From: Zoroaster sp. YZ-2022
Lineage: Eukaryota > Echinodermata > Asteroidea > Forcipulatida > Zoroasteridae
Assembly: GCA_029582265.1 (NCBI GenBank)
Contig: CM055835.1
Coordinates: 10,984,041-11,048,040, forward strand
Length of the DNA stretch: 64,000 bases
Direction of reading: 5' to 3'
Shown here: positions 45,789-57,574 of the stretch, piece after piece
Layout: each line of letters opens with the position of its first letter
How positions within the stretch are numbered: the stretch's first letter is position 1
Translations under genes and position numbers: made by a program
Notes under the pieces: model-generated
What the model was told of the DNA's origin: nothing
Seen by the model: the letters and a program-made list of their open reading frames with translations, nothing else
Databases searched by the model: none

Positions 45789-46334
45789 GGAAATAATGTC
45801 GTATCCGGCCGCCACTTTTTAAGGGCTTTTTGGATTTTTTTTGCAACCACTAACCAGTAAAAAAATCTTTCTATCGATTTTTGGTGGTACAGAAAACGAA
45901 AACTATCTTTAAAATCCACTTTTATGATGGTTTTCGGACTTGATTTCCCTTCTAAAAAAATCCTCCCCTTCAGAAATTAGAAGGATCCTATTATAGTTGC
46001 CACTACACATGTACAATGACTGTGTCGGTCACTAATTGTGTTGTGGAGTTTACAAGATCAGACTGACATGACTGAGGAAGTCATTGTATACCAAAAATGC
46101 CTGCTTTTTCATGAAATAAATATCCTGGAATAATTTGAAGTATATGTCCATCATCATCCATATGTTCTCCACCTTACCAGGTACATAAGATTACATTATT
46201 GGTTATATTTAACCCTAACTCCCTAGGCATTGTATTAAAACAATAAAAATCCTTCAAAATCCTCCAACTGGCTTTGTTGTCTCGGGAGTTAGGGTTAATG
46301 AAAAATAGTGGCGGCCAGATACGACATTCTACCC
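45789..46334. mobile_element. DNA transposon with 8-bp target duplication, carrying an 82-bp MITE
   Basis: CATGTTTG at 45781-45788 and 46335-46342. Ends GGAAATAATGTCGTATCCGG and, in inverse, GGGTAGAATGTCGTATCTGG. The 82-bp TTAA MITE sits inside at 46213-46294. The second copy (58472-60499) lacks that MITE but carries a Mutator-like insertion elsewhere. hAT-like by duplication length. Confidence 0.82.
46213..46294. mobile_element. 82-bp TTAA MITE, copy 2
   Basis: TTAA at 46209-46212 and 46295-46298. Same length and nearly the same sequence as 5955-6036. The related locus at 60450 is an empty site. Confidence 0.92.
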
Positions 46335-46420
46335 CATGTTTGTAAGTATTACCTGTGTTTTTCAATATTTCATCAGCAATTTCCTGTAACTGTACAAAAT
46401 ATTTCCCAGAAGCATCTATG

Positions 46421-47132
<712 letters not shown>

Positions 47133-47640
47133 CTTTGTTTAAATAGCAGATAAGTCCTGAAATGCATTTACAACATGTACAGCCGATTCCGTCATAAATT
47201 CAATCAAGCTTGCCTTACCTTGCCTTACACTTGTACAGTGATTACAGTTCAACCATGCTTATTTTAATTATATGCATGAGGTCAATTCCATAGAAAGGTT
47301 CCACATGCCCCAAATTTTTAAAACAAATTAATCCTCTAATGCTTCTGATCCCTAACAATATACATATCAGACTATCCAAAAACACTTTTGTCATCTGTAG
47401 GATGTCTATGCACAAAATTATCACACATTGAACACGGAATTCTGTTTTTGTGTATTTTTGTTGTCATTTTCATGAAAACTTAAAGATTCAAATAAATAAT
47501 TAGAATAACTGAAATATATTAATTTATATTGTTTTCTGAACAATTAGTAATATGTTAAACAATAAAATAATTTGTTTGTACATATATTTAACACACTGCT
47601 AATATTATGAGCATTGATGTATGACCCCCCCTCACAATGT
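47133..47640. other. Unassigned AT-rich sequence
   Basis: No gene or element ends recognised. Confidence 0.4.
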
Positions 47641-49312
47641 CTCGTGAGTCACGAAAAAATGGTAAAAGTGGATTCTCAAAAAGATGGGCAATGGGGTTAT
47701 CATTTTTTTTTCTTGGCTATCTCCTAGAGACTTCATCTCAATCAGGCACCATACTGCTTAGATTTTTTTATTACTATTTAACAAAGTATGAGTATCCAAA
47801 ATATGTCCTGTGAGTCACAATGTCCCGTGAGTCACGATGTCCCGTGAGTCACGGAAAAATGGTAAAAGTGGATTCTCATAAAGATGGGCAATGGGGTTAT
47901 CATTTTTTTTCTTGGCCATCTCCTAGAGACTTCATCTCAATCAGGCACCATACTGCTTAGATTTTTTTATTACTATTTTACAAAGTATGAGTATCCAAAA
48001 TATGTCCTGTGAGTCACGATGTCCCGTGAGTCACAATGTTGCATGATTCACAATATCAGGCCAATCTCTGTTATTTGAAATGGTCACTTCAATGGAAATT
48101 TGTATCCACATAAAACAGCTATTGAAGCAACAACATGTACTCAAGCTAAATGGTCTATAACCCCCCTCCCTCACCCTTCCCCTATTTAACACCATGGAAA
48201 TCCTGAATAGTCCAGGAAGTTTGATGGATTTTTTTTCTCATGGATTTTCTGACAAGATATAATGATGCTTAATTTCAATCAATTACAATTTCTTTCTACT
48301 ACACTGTTTTCATTAAAGACCCATATCTCTTGTGCACAAGAGAATTCCACATCCCAGGATACCTAATTCTGTATTTGTCAATGCTCCATACATAATCCAT
48401 TCAGCTAACCAGTAATGCAGATTTCTGACATAATTGGGGTGGGAGAAAAGGGCCTTTGAGCTTTTAAAATCCCAAACATTAATGAGCCAGACAAGCTAAT
48501 CACTGTAAACAATCAAAACATTTCATGGAATTTTCCACATGTGGTTCATGGAATTTTATAAGTGCAAAGGTCAATGAACTGCATACATACACTGATTGGA
48601 TTTGGAGATCTCATTCTGAATTGTTCTAACAACAATGTATGTGTTCTAACAACAATAGTGTGTGGAGGTATGACTGATCAGTATAAAAATAATCTTTTTA
48701 ATTCTTGTTAATTTCTAGTTTTTACAACTTTAACCCTAACCCTACAATTATCAATTTCTCTAACCCTTGAATTTTATAGTTTTATGAGATATTTTATTCA
48801 TCAAGGGGTTAAACCAATGTCAAGGTGCACAGGAGCACTAATTCTAAGCTCAAAAATTGCAACAAAACTCTTAACACAGATATATGTGTATCTGCTCATA
48901 GATAATGTCCCGTGAGTCACGCTCCCATGTCCCGTGAGTCACGTTACTTCATTTAGCAAAACTTGGATATGGCGGAAGATTTGCTTTTTTGCTGTGTATA
49001 TTGTAAAGGATACAGTCGTGCAAATATTTCATTATAGTAATGGATATTAAGGGTATCAGAACAGATAAATTTTTGCGAACTTTATTTAGAACATGGAAAT
49101 CACTGCCCTTTTTTGTCCCGTGAGTCACGCTAACCTTTTCCTTAGTTCCACACAAAATATATGGATGAATTTCTGAATACTTTCTACTATATTAATATCA
49201 TCATTAGTACTTTATAATTGAATGAAGTTTCAGTAGTTACTCTGCTTCTATATTTTTGTCAGTCAGTTAAAAGATTAAAATTTGCCATCTTTTGTCCCGT
49301 GAGTCACGCTGG
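47641..49312. repeat. Cluster of ten GTGAGTCAC motifs, partly in a 199-bp duplication
   Basis: (C)CCGTGAGTCACG-type sites occur near 47644, 47810, 47827, 47843, 48009, 48026, 48912, 48933, 49120 and 49300, all in the same orientation of the surrounding TGTCC. Two lie in each junction of a roughly 199-bp tandem duplication (ATGGTAAAAGTGGATTCTCA at 47660 and 47859). The 9-mer contains the AP-1/bZIP consensus TGAGTCA. On the minus strand the motif reads VTHGT in several unconnected frames. Whether it is regulatory, coding or a repeat is open. Confidence 0.6.
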
Positions 49313-50125
49313 AATTGGCCAGGTGTGTACTGTTTAACAAGCACATTTTTCTTTCAAGGAAAATTAACCAAATCAGATTAAAACAAAATTTACAGAAATT
49401 GCCTATACAAATTAATGAACAACTAGGGCGATAATATGTTATGTATGTACATACATACATGTATGTATCTTCAATTTTTCTCATGTCTTGGAAGATGGCC
49501 AAACAATTGTATTTTGTGAATAATGTTGGCACAATGCCAGCCACGTCACCAGCCAATTATGATGGCAATTTTTATTTTATTTATTTTTCCCCAAAACACT
49601 GCAGAAGACATTAACCTACACGTGTACGTGTTTGTCTTTTGTTCAGGTATGCATACATTTTGTGTACACAGACCTCTTCTAAAATGCTGTAAACGGCCAG
49701 ACCGACCAGCATGCATAAAGCATACTGTTCGAGCTAACGACAGAATACTACAATGTAGATTACCTCCCTGGGTATTGTCAACCATTGTTACAACCACAAT
49801 AAACAGTTACACATGCTTTTCTTTGACTTTTTGTGTTCAGTTTAACAATGCAACTAAAAGTAGATTGATTGATACAAGATACAATTAAAGGGAAATGTGA
49901 ACCGTGTTCACCAGCTAGATGCAATGCGCTCATATGTATTTTCAAAGGAGTTTCATTAAGTATTTTTGCAATAAAGAGAATTAACAAAATGCAATCTATG
50001 TATTTCTATTTTGAATTTCTATCTTAATTATTCGTTTTTGCCTTAAATGATAAAGACCTTGAAACGTAAAGACTGCTAAATAAAATTTTCCACTTAATTA
50101 TCTCTTTCAATCAATGTTTTTCAGA
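49313..50125. other. Unassigned sequence
   Basis: A 121-codon plus-strand ORF (49523-49888) overlaps minus-strand ORFs and shows no domain or splice context. No element ends recognised. Confidence 0.35.
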
Positions 50126-50129
50126 TTAA

Positions 50130-51190
50130 CCCCAACTCCCTAGGCCCATTTGCTTACACATAATCTGAATCCTCCAAAATCCTTTAGTAAAGCAAGCACA
50201 TGACATGTATGCACACATCAGGCCTTCATTTTTAAGGAGCGCGATCGCGCTCGCGCTCCTTAGCGCTCCTAATATTTTCCAAGGAGAGCAAAACACAGCG
50301 CTCCTTAAAAATTTCGTGAGTGTACTTACATTATTTTGTTAAAACCGTAATCAGTGCGGTCAAAATAAGCCACTTGATTCTGAGCGCGCATCGGCAGACT
50401 CGGCACTAAAACCGTCCTTGGCAAAAATGTACACGTACGTACATGTACATGGACATGTATTGATAACGACATCGAGAACGTTACCCGTATAGACTGTGCT
50501 AGATAGCGGACACACACATGTGGCGTACAGAAAACATCACGCATGCCGATCGTGCATGGTGTTCTGTACGAAAATGCCCTGCCTGATTTAATATTTGAGC
50601 ATTTTTTTAAAGCAAGTAGCACTACTGTAGCAGAAACTTGACAGAAAACAAAATGTCAAGCGTTCAAATTTCCACATTTATTATGACCTGCCTTTCTAAA
50701 TTCATTCCAGAAGATGTTTTCATTGCTACATAAAGTTAAGACAAACTAATTATAATGGGAATGAGTTCAGTTAGACACTTGAGTCGGTGATTATGTGTCC
50801 ATTTTCTAATCCGTATGTGTAAATAAACCAGTGTTGCATTTACAATGTATAACTACATTCAACTTGTTTTTTGTTTTTTTAGTGACAGCAAATCGCTCTC
50901 CTTAAATCACTTTGGTGATTTAAGGAGAGCGATCTGTAGCTCCTCTCGTATTTATTCAAATGAAGGCCTGACACATGTGTTTCTAATCTGTGATACATGT
51001 ACATGGCCAAGGACCCTCCCTGCATGCATGGAGCAATAAACAGTGTCCACTGACCCAAGCACTGACCTTGCAATCACGACAACAAACACGGATGTACATG
51101 TACCATGGAAAGGCAAGTATGCCTAATAACCTCAATCCTCCAAAATCCTTCACTTTAGCATTGAGGATTTGGGAGGATTTGGGAAGGTTA
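50130..51190 (-). mobile_element. TTAA MITE, family 2, reverse copy split by an insertion
   Basis: TTAA (50126-50129) then CCCCAACTCCCTAGG. The first part (50130-50218) and the second (50971-51190) join exactly in the middle of a segment that is continuous at 32310-32340 and 57930-57950. The far end is GGGAAGGTTAGG, without an intact TTAA. Confidence 0.85.
50219..50970. mobile_element. 752-bp DNA transposon with ACACAT target duplication
   Basis: Ends CAGGCCTTCATTTTTAAGGA and, at the right, AAATGAAGGCCTG. ACACAT occurs on both sides (50213-50218, 50971-50976) but once in intact copies of the host MITE. Inside are palindromes: GAGCGCGATCGCGCTC near 50238 and CTCCTTAAATCAC..GTGATTTAAGGAG near 50897. 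No coding is recognised. The superfamily is not assigned; a 6-bp duplication is not typical for hAT. Confidence 0.88.
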
Positions 51191-51870
51191 GGAACACATG
51201 AATGTTTCATTTTATTGCACAAAATTTGTGGTATACAAGTATACACATTATGGAGCACAACTCCAGTTTTAAAACAGTACAGCATTTGGTAGACTTACCT
51301 GTATAACACAAGTAATGAGAGACGGCTTGTTGTTCACAGCTGTCCCTTCATATCAATGCTTGTGGAAATGTCAATCTAATTTTAGTTCAATTCAATGAAT
51401 ATTACAATGTATATTGTCTATATTAATTCATGTACATGTACATGTACAGTGTACAATGTTTCCCTTGGCTGCTGATGATGATCGTGAGGTGATATTCAAT
51501 TTCAAGTAGCCATAATACAAAAAAGACTCTTTATATAGTAAGTAATTAGAATCAAGAAAGAAAGAAATAAAATAGTGAATTTTACATGAGGTGTTGAAAT
51601 TGTTGAAAAGAGCGTGAGGTGATCAATAAAAATGGCACCACCTCGTTTTCCCACGTAGTCTTTGAACATGCATGTACAGCATCACTTACATATATACTCA
51701 ACTGAACATTTCAGTGTTCGTGCCTTACATGTGTGTATGTACATCTACATGTACCTTGATTCACAAAAAAGTTAGCAATGTAATCCAGTGAAAGAGTTTA
51801 CTTGTATCGCACAGCCAAATGCTACACAAAATTAACAAATCTGCAATATCACAAGTCAAGATTAGCTACA
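51191..51870. other. Unassigned sequence
   Basis: No gene recognised. The upstream part of the ORF that enters the LINE (51802-51884) belongs to flank and MITE, not to the LINE. Confidence 0.4.
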
Positions 51871-51884
51871 TTAACCCTCCTACT

Positions 51885-52164
51885 AATTGTTCACAAATCT
51901 TTTAATAACATTGCTCCAATTTATATTTCTGAACTACTTAAAGTCTACACTCCATCACGCAATTTGCGCTCCAGCAACATGTCACTCCTCAAGGAACCAA
52001 CTTCAAAACGGAACTGGGGTGATAGGTCGTTTTCTGTCGCAGCTCCGAGACTCTGGAATCATCTTCCAACTAAACTCAAATCTTGTCATAGTATAACCAG
52101 ATTCAAGTCGATGCTTAAAACTCATCTTATGTCACAACTCTTCAAAGATGATGTATATTTGTAA
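51885..52164 (+). pseudogene. CR1/L2-like LINE, C-terminal reverse-transcriptase fragment
   Basis: Frame open to a stop at 52162-52164. Residues include IVHKSFNNIAPIYISELL, LRSSNMSLLKEP, RNWGDRSFSVAAPRLWNHLP and FKSMLKTHLMSQLF. This is the standard C-terminal signature of CR1/L2/Rex-type LINE ORF2 (H/YK.LN..AP.Y, then GDR.F...AP..WN.LP, then FK..LKT). The RT palm and endonuclease are absent: the copy is 5'-truncated exactly at 51885, inside the MITE. Possible short target duplication TACT (51881-51884 and 52319-52322). The frame is intact, so the insertion may be fairly recent, but a truncated copy cannot transpose by itself. Confidence 0.85.
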
Positions 52165-52320
52165 TTGCATTGTAGGTACATGTATCTCAGTACATAATTT
52201 GTTTTCCCTATGCTATCATTGTATATTGTTTGTATTAATGTTTTTTCTTTGTTTCCGCGCCTTGAGCGCCCAGCAGGGTGGATATGTGCGCGCTAAAAAT
52301 CTGTATTATAATTATTATTA
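52165..52320 (+). mobile_element. LINE 3' UTR and tail
   Basis: Contains CCGCGCCTTGAGCGCCCAGC, GTGGATATGTGCGCGCTAAA and a terminal ATTATTATTA. This parallels the SINE tail (GCGCCTTGAGCACC, GTGGATACGTGCGCTATATA, ATT repeats), as expected if this LINE type mobilises the SINEs. Confidence 0.85.
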
Positions 52321-52391
52321 CTGTCTGACCATTTGAAACCATTCAAAATTTCCACTTACCAAAATGCCCATTGGTTTTGTACACACATGGT

Positions 52392-53619
52392 CAGGGTTGT
52401 CACCAGACCAAATTGAGTGCCGGCTAATTTTATCGATTGCGAGCGTAGGGCGTTTTATCGATTGCGTGGCCGGGGGTCCAGGGGCCCACTTAAGGGCCCC
52501 TGGTGGGGTCCAGTGGGGTGGGGTGGGGTGCGGTGGGGGTCGAGGGGGCGAAGCCCCCCGAAGCTCCTGGGTTTTAGCTTTTAATAATGGATTTGGAGGG
52601 CTCACCTTTCACATAATTTGTTGTATAATAGTATGATATTTTCATAGTATTATACAAGAATTTATGATGTGAAAGAGTGCCCTCCAATGCAATTGACAAC
52701 AATGTTGGCTCAGAAAAACTGAAACTTCTGTATGGCCTACCAGGTGTCCACTTTTCGCTATTAAACTTAGATGCCAGCTTCTGCTTTTTTTTATGAGGTG
52801 GTAACACTTAAGCAACCGGGGCCGTCAGGCATACATGTAGCAGCTCCGAGTTTTTGGCCTAAATCCACAGTGGCCGAAGACTCGGTAGCGTGATCAGTTC
52901 CCGGGTCAGTTGTACTCGAACACGAAGATGTGGTCGCAGAAGAATGTCTCGAATTTGCCGGCTTCTCGCTTGACCGGCTGCCGTGTCTATCACTGCCGGC
53001 CCTTGCGTTTAGTGGCGAAGAGAAAAAGCTGGTGATACTTTTCTGCGAGTGCGACATAATTATTTTGATCAAAACACTTCAAAAACGTTCACAAAACTTT
53101 TTATGAATAGGCGGAGGGCCTTGCGTAAATAATTTTCCCTTTGCTGAGCACATCGCGGGAAAGCTAGACGCGTTCTGAAGTCACGCTTATCCAACCTGAA
53201 ATTTACGTACATCGACATTACGAAGCAAGTCGCATCATTTGCACGCGGTAGAGACTAGTGGCATTAGCTCATCGTGCAGGCGCAAACAACCAATCATAAT
53301 GGGGATTCCCAGGTCTTTTCCCTGACGTCATAAATAAATGCTAATTAGTGTATTTGTTTGTACCGCTACAAACTGAGATTTATTTTATAATATCGTACGA
53401 TGTTTTAATTGATCTATAGACTAAAGTCCTCAAAATAGTGGCAAATAACTCAAAGAAATGAAGAATACGTGAACTTTTTTTACTTTTATTACTGTTTAAT
53501 GAAATATTCACACAATTTTTGTGCCGGTCGGTAAGACATCAATTTGCGTTTGGTGCCGGTCGGCCAGAGGGAGTGCCGGTTAGACCCGACCGGCGCCAAC
53601 CGGCGTAGCTACAACCCTG
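52392..53619 (-). mobile_element. hAT transposon (1228 bp, non-autonomous) with perfect 8-bp target duplication
   Basis: CACATGGT at 52384-52391 and 53620-53627. Inverted termini CAGGGTTGT and ACAACCCTG, the classic hAT start. Subterminal repeats of GTGCCGG(T/C) occur near both ends. Part of a transposase N-terminus remains on the minus strand. A G-rich tract (52495-52560) could form quadruplexes. The rest of the transposase (RNase H-like core, dimerisation region) is missing, so it depends on an enzyme in trans. Confidence 0.92.
52791..53057 (-). pseudogene. hAT transposase N-terminal remnant
   Basis: ATG at 53057-53055 begins MSHSQKSITSFFSSPLNARA, followed by a Ser/Thr-rich low-complexity region ending at 52791. 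The Q..SI.SFFS opening resembles N-termini of hAT-family transposases and their domesticated relatives (..LTSFF.. ahead of a zinc finger). A second minus-strand frame (52807-52574) with KKKQKLASKFNSEKW could be the continuation through a frameshift or short intron. No catalytic residues are present. Position inside a hAT element with intact ends supports the call. Confidence 0.6.
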
Positions 53620-53919
53620 CACATGGTGATACCATTTGAACAGCGTTGGTAGCAAGCTTTACGACCATTCAAATCCATTCAAATGCATAGAGGGTCCATT
53701 GATTCACCACTTAGAAGTATCCAAACAAGGTTTTGTATTAGCTGTACTACCATTTGGAAAGATCCAAACAAGGTTTTGTATTAGCTGACCTACCATTCAA
53801 AACCATTTGGGGGAATCAATACTGTACACAGTTATTTCACCATTCAAAACCACAAAAGCGAATGGTTTCAAATGGTGGACCAACTTGTATGAAAAAGTTA
53901 CCAGAAGTAGGACGGTTAA

Positions 53920-54285
53920 ATTATAAATGCAAGTTAATAATTAAAACTTTAAAACTTTGATAACTTTTTAAAAATCTTTTCAGAAAATAGGCATCCGGTT
54001 TCTACCGATGGCCCAATTTCCGGACAGATGAAAAAGTTGTTTTACAATCGGTTTCAACTGATGGTCCAATTTCCAGACAGAACAAAAATGGCTTATACAC
54101 ACATTTATTTCTGAAACATAAAAAAAAATTATTTCCATATGGTCTTACTTTTCTGGCAGTTTTAAAATGGGTCCACCGCACTACAATATTTGGTAAATTA
54201 AAAAAATACATAAAAACACACCAAAACTAATTTATAACTTTGTCTCTTTTCTCAAAACTGCTATATATGCAATTTTTAAAGTGGA
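53920..54285. other. Unassigned; short internal repeat
   Basis: CGGTTT(C/A)..ACTGATGG(T/C)CCAATTTC occurs twice (about 53997 and 54050). No gene recognised. Confidence 0.4.
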
Positions 54286-54289
54286 TTAA

Positions 54290-54894
54290 CCCAAACAGAC
54301 TAGGCCCTTTTGCTTACACATAGCCCAAATCCTCCTATATCCTTCAGTATTAGAGAGACCCAAATCCTTCCAGATCCTCCTGTGACAGAATGGTTATAAA
54401 ATTACCCTCAAACAAATGGAAGTGCCCGTGCTACATATGACCTTTTCATACCAGGACAATGGTCATAGAAATTTCATTGGTGTGCACACTAAGCATATAT
54501 ATGTGTTTCTTATCAGTAATACATAAACATACAATGCCTAGGGACCCCCAGCACTGACCCCTTGACCTTGCAATAGACCCACTTAACTTGTTACACTTAC
54601 CTTGCCAATAATCAAACAAAAATTGTTTAGGCTACATCACATTCCCCTCCCCCAGCAGCCCAAATCCTTCTGAATCCCATTTTGGCCAAGCTGCATAAGA
54701 CCCTAATCCTTCTCTTTCCTCTTAAGTCAAATACAGCCTGATAGCCCAATTCCTTCTAAATCCTCTCATAGCAGAAACCCACTATGGTCCAAATCCTTCT
54801 GGATCCTCCTCCACTGAAAAGTCCTAATAGCCCCAATCCTTCGGAATCCTTCACTTTGGCAAAGAGGATATAGAAGGATTTGGGCTGGTTAGGG
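54290..54894 (-). mobile_element. TTAA MITE, family 2, long diverged reverse copy
   Basis: TTAA at 54286-54289 and 54895-54898. The right end GGCTGGTTAGGG and many AATCC(T/C)(T/C)C..AATCCT motifs relate it to 32053. The CCCTTTTGCTTACACATAGC segment corresponds to CCCATTTGCTTACACATAAT of the 50130 copy. Confidence 0.75.
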
Positions 54895-54902
54895 TTAATT
54901 AA

Positions 54903-55212
54903 CCCTCCTGCACATGGAGGCCACTCCGATCCACAAAATTCTGTTCTTAAGCAACCTTCAGTACATACATGTACAAGCATGCTGTCCTTTCCAAGTAATC
55001 TTACAAAATCAACTGTGTGCCACCCAAGGCCACTGTAAATGTTTGAACATATTAGTATGGCCTGCAATGTATCGATGGGAGACCACCTTACCCTGCAATC
55101 TCAGTGGTGTGACAGTGCACAGAAGGGTAACCATAGGAGGCCACTGGCAACAGCTAATGGCTTGGAGTGGCCTGAATGGGTCGTTTAAAAAATTGCACTG
55201 ATTGTAGGAGAG
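54903..55212. mobile_element. TTAA MITE, family 3, copy 3
   Basis: TTAA at 54899-54902 and 55213-55216. Ends CCCTCCTGCACATGGAGGCC and TTGTAGGAGAG. 310 bp, close to 27049-27355. It directly abuts the preceding MITE, with only TTAATTAA between them. Confidence 0.9.
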
Positions 55213-55216
55213 TTAA

Positions 55217-57030
55217 CAAAAGCTACATGTACATGTAGTAAAAATCTTAATTCTTTAGTAATTTGGTGAAGAAATATAGTCTCCTGATGACGGCTTGAGC
55301 AGACTAGTCCAAGCGTTGAGAACAAACCAACCGGCTCTTCTCAGAGCCATCACTTCTTCCAACAAGAGATCATTACATGGTGTCACCCGAAAGAAATCAA
55401 GTATCTATCTCCACCATGCAAAGCCTCAAATCCTACATCAAGAAATATATTGCTTATAAATCAAGCTCACAAGAGGAAAATGTACAGTGCCCCATGTTTT
55501 CTTCCTCCATGGTTAGAGTATGCATCAATTTACCAGACATCAACAATATATTTGATCAGTACATAGACATGTACAAAAAGTAACATACACTACATGGATT
55601 TAAGAATAATCACTCTGTATCCGCACTGTAAAGATTAAAACCAGTATCTGTTTGGAGTTCCTATTTAAGCAAATCTTTATCCCATGTGAAATTCTCTGTT
55701 GAGGAGTAATTAGTTCTTCAGCATATTCATGTTATTAACAACACAATGAAAAAAGATTAAACTTTCAGGTATTTTTTTTCACTTTACGTACATATGTACA
55801 TGCCTTGAGCACCACTTAGTTGGTGGATACGTGCGCTATATACATGTAAGTCCACATATTATTATTATTATTATTATGTAATTTGTTTTATTCTTTTAAA
55901 TTAAGTATGGATGAATAATCAATATCATCAACTTTACACCCAGTACATGTCAGTTTCATGTCAATCATTTTGTGATAAACCTATTTTGAATAAAAATTTT
56001 ACTATTTTAAGATTGTTGTTAATGGGAATTTTTTGGAATGAGAAGGGGTCCCATGGGGAAAACAAAAACATGCTATAATTGCAAAAATATTGATTAACAA
56101 ATTGTGATGGCTTCTAAATTATATAAAAATACTTTCTTTTTTTTTTTTTTTTACTTGACGGCAAAGGGATTTTTTTAATTTGTTTGTACCTGACGGGTGT
56201 CAGCAAGGGGATTTTTATTTTTGTTCCTACCCGACAACTCTTCTCAGCACCTGAACAATCCATAAACCAAGTAATATAAATATATAAGTACCATCCTTCA
56301 AAAAATTCTAGACTAAAATACTTATAAAATAAAAGATTAGTCTTATTTAATAGTTGCCAAGATTATATCAAGTACTCTGTGTACAGCACACACCACACTC
56401 ACTCGTCAAAGTCAACAGGGGATAACTTCTAATGCAATAAAGGTCAGTCAGGAAGAGGTCATGCACGCACACACTCATTAAACTACTGGTTCATTGTACT
56501 CGGTCTACCAGCCATCAGGGTCTTCTGTATCTACGTGACGTTACACCACATCCTACTGGCATGGAAGAATAACTTAAGCACCAGGGGGGTTCTTCCCTGC
56601 AGACACCAGGACTGCAGGAGTCTAAAGGGTCATGGTGGTTTAAATATCTTTGTTCCTTTCTCCATGGTTTACATTCGTTCCTAGGGTTACATCATGTATA
56701 TTGTCCTGAGAAATGGCATTATCAAATTCGTTCTATCAAGTTCAGCTCCAGTAAACCATCTTCTAGAGAAGGCAATGTTTTTGCAAGATCTACATACTTA
56801 ATTCTTTTGTTTTCAACTTGGGGCCAACTTGCCATCAAGTCCATGAAACCAGCAATGATGCACCGTGTCTAGACTGTCTAGATATGTACAGTACATGGTA
56901 CACATTGATATTACCGTTTTCTCTGTGGTTACAATCTACATGTATTTTTTTTCTCCGACTTGTTTATGTATTTCCTTGTCTCCATGGCGTACCAGGTTGA
57001 CAAGAACCCTTTTTTTTTTCCTATCGGTGC
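55217..57030. other. Unassigned sequence, one SINE tail
   Basis: Besides the tail at 55802 no element is recognised. 56130-56230 has two GACGG(C/G)..GGGATTTTT.A segments. No exon found. Confidence 0.4.
55802..55876 (+). mobile_element. SINE or LINE tail fragment
   Basis: GCCTTGAGCACCACTTAGTT, GGTGGATACGTGCGCTATAT and (ATT)n. Only the last 75 bp of the SINE are present, as in a strongly 5'-truncated insertion. Confidence 0.8.
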
Positions 57031-57032
57031 AT

Positions 57033-57285
57033 AAATAATAATAATAACGAGAACTTAGTAAAGCGCCGGTATCCGCCAAGAATGACACTCATGGCGCATA
57101 AATGCAATATAAATTAAACAGAGAAACGACAACAGAAAAGACGAGTTTTGAGGGATGATTTGAATGACAGGGATTGGTGCTGGCGAAGTTGAAAAGGAAC
57201 ATTGTTCCAAAGTTCAGGAGCAGCATTTGAGCATTTGACGCCAGGAATGATGTGTACAGGGGACAGCCAGTTGTCATGAAAATAA
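57033..57285 (-). mobile_element. Retroposon fragment with a third LINE-like tail
   Basis: Reading the minus strand, it ends GCGCCATGAGTGTCATTCTT, CCGGCGCTTTACTAAGTTCT and (ATT)n. This is the same layout as the SINE and LINE tails but a different sequence. The upstream part (GTTCCAAAGTTCAGGAGCAG on the plus strand) looks like a body common in dispersed invertebrate repeats. Family not named. Confidence 0.6.
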
Positions 57286-57294
57286 ATCCATTAA

Positions 57295-57376
57295 CCCCGA
57301 CTCCCTAAGCATTGTTACTGAACAATAAAAATCCTTCAAAATCCTCCAACTTCCTTTGTTGTCTAGGGAGTTAGGG
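57295..57376. mobile_element. 82-bp TTAA MITE, copy 3
   Basis: TTAA at 57291-57294 and 57377-57380. 82 bp, as at 5955 and 46213, with a few substitutions. Confidence 0.92.
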
Positions 57377-57574
57377 TTAAGAATAAAGATACTTTTTATA
57401 TATTTTTGTATGCAATTTTGATGTGCCTGCAGTTATTTCATGTATGACGAATCTAAAATAAACGAATACAACTGCTTACCCGAGTTAATTAACCCTACCT
57501 AAAGCAAGGTTGTGTGGCGACTACAATGTAACTATGCTTGGGCGATAACTTTTATCCATTGAGCAATCGTGAAA

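Larger units (their letters stand above)
51875..53915 (-). mobile_element. TTAA MITE, family 4, copy 2, interrupted twice
   Basis: TTAA at 51871-51874 and 53916-53919. The element pieces are 51875-51884, 52321-52391 and 53628-53915 (reverse of 27360-27681). A LINE (51885-52320) and a hAT element (52392-53619) separate them. A roughly 30-bp internal duplication (GGTTTTGTATTAGCTG) occurs near 53730-53780. Confidence 0.9.

Noticed and set aside
49523..49888. Longest plus-strand ORF in the window (121 codons)
   Set aside because: No domain, and overlapped by minus-strand ORFs of similar length; consistent with chance in a 64-kb window.
51802..51884. N-terminal part of the LINE ORF
   Set aside because: Comparison with the intact MITE shows that the LINE starts only at 51885; upstream codons are flank and MITE DNA read in frame by chance.
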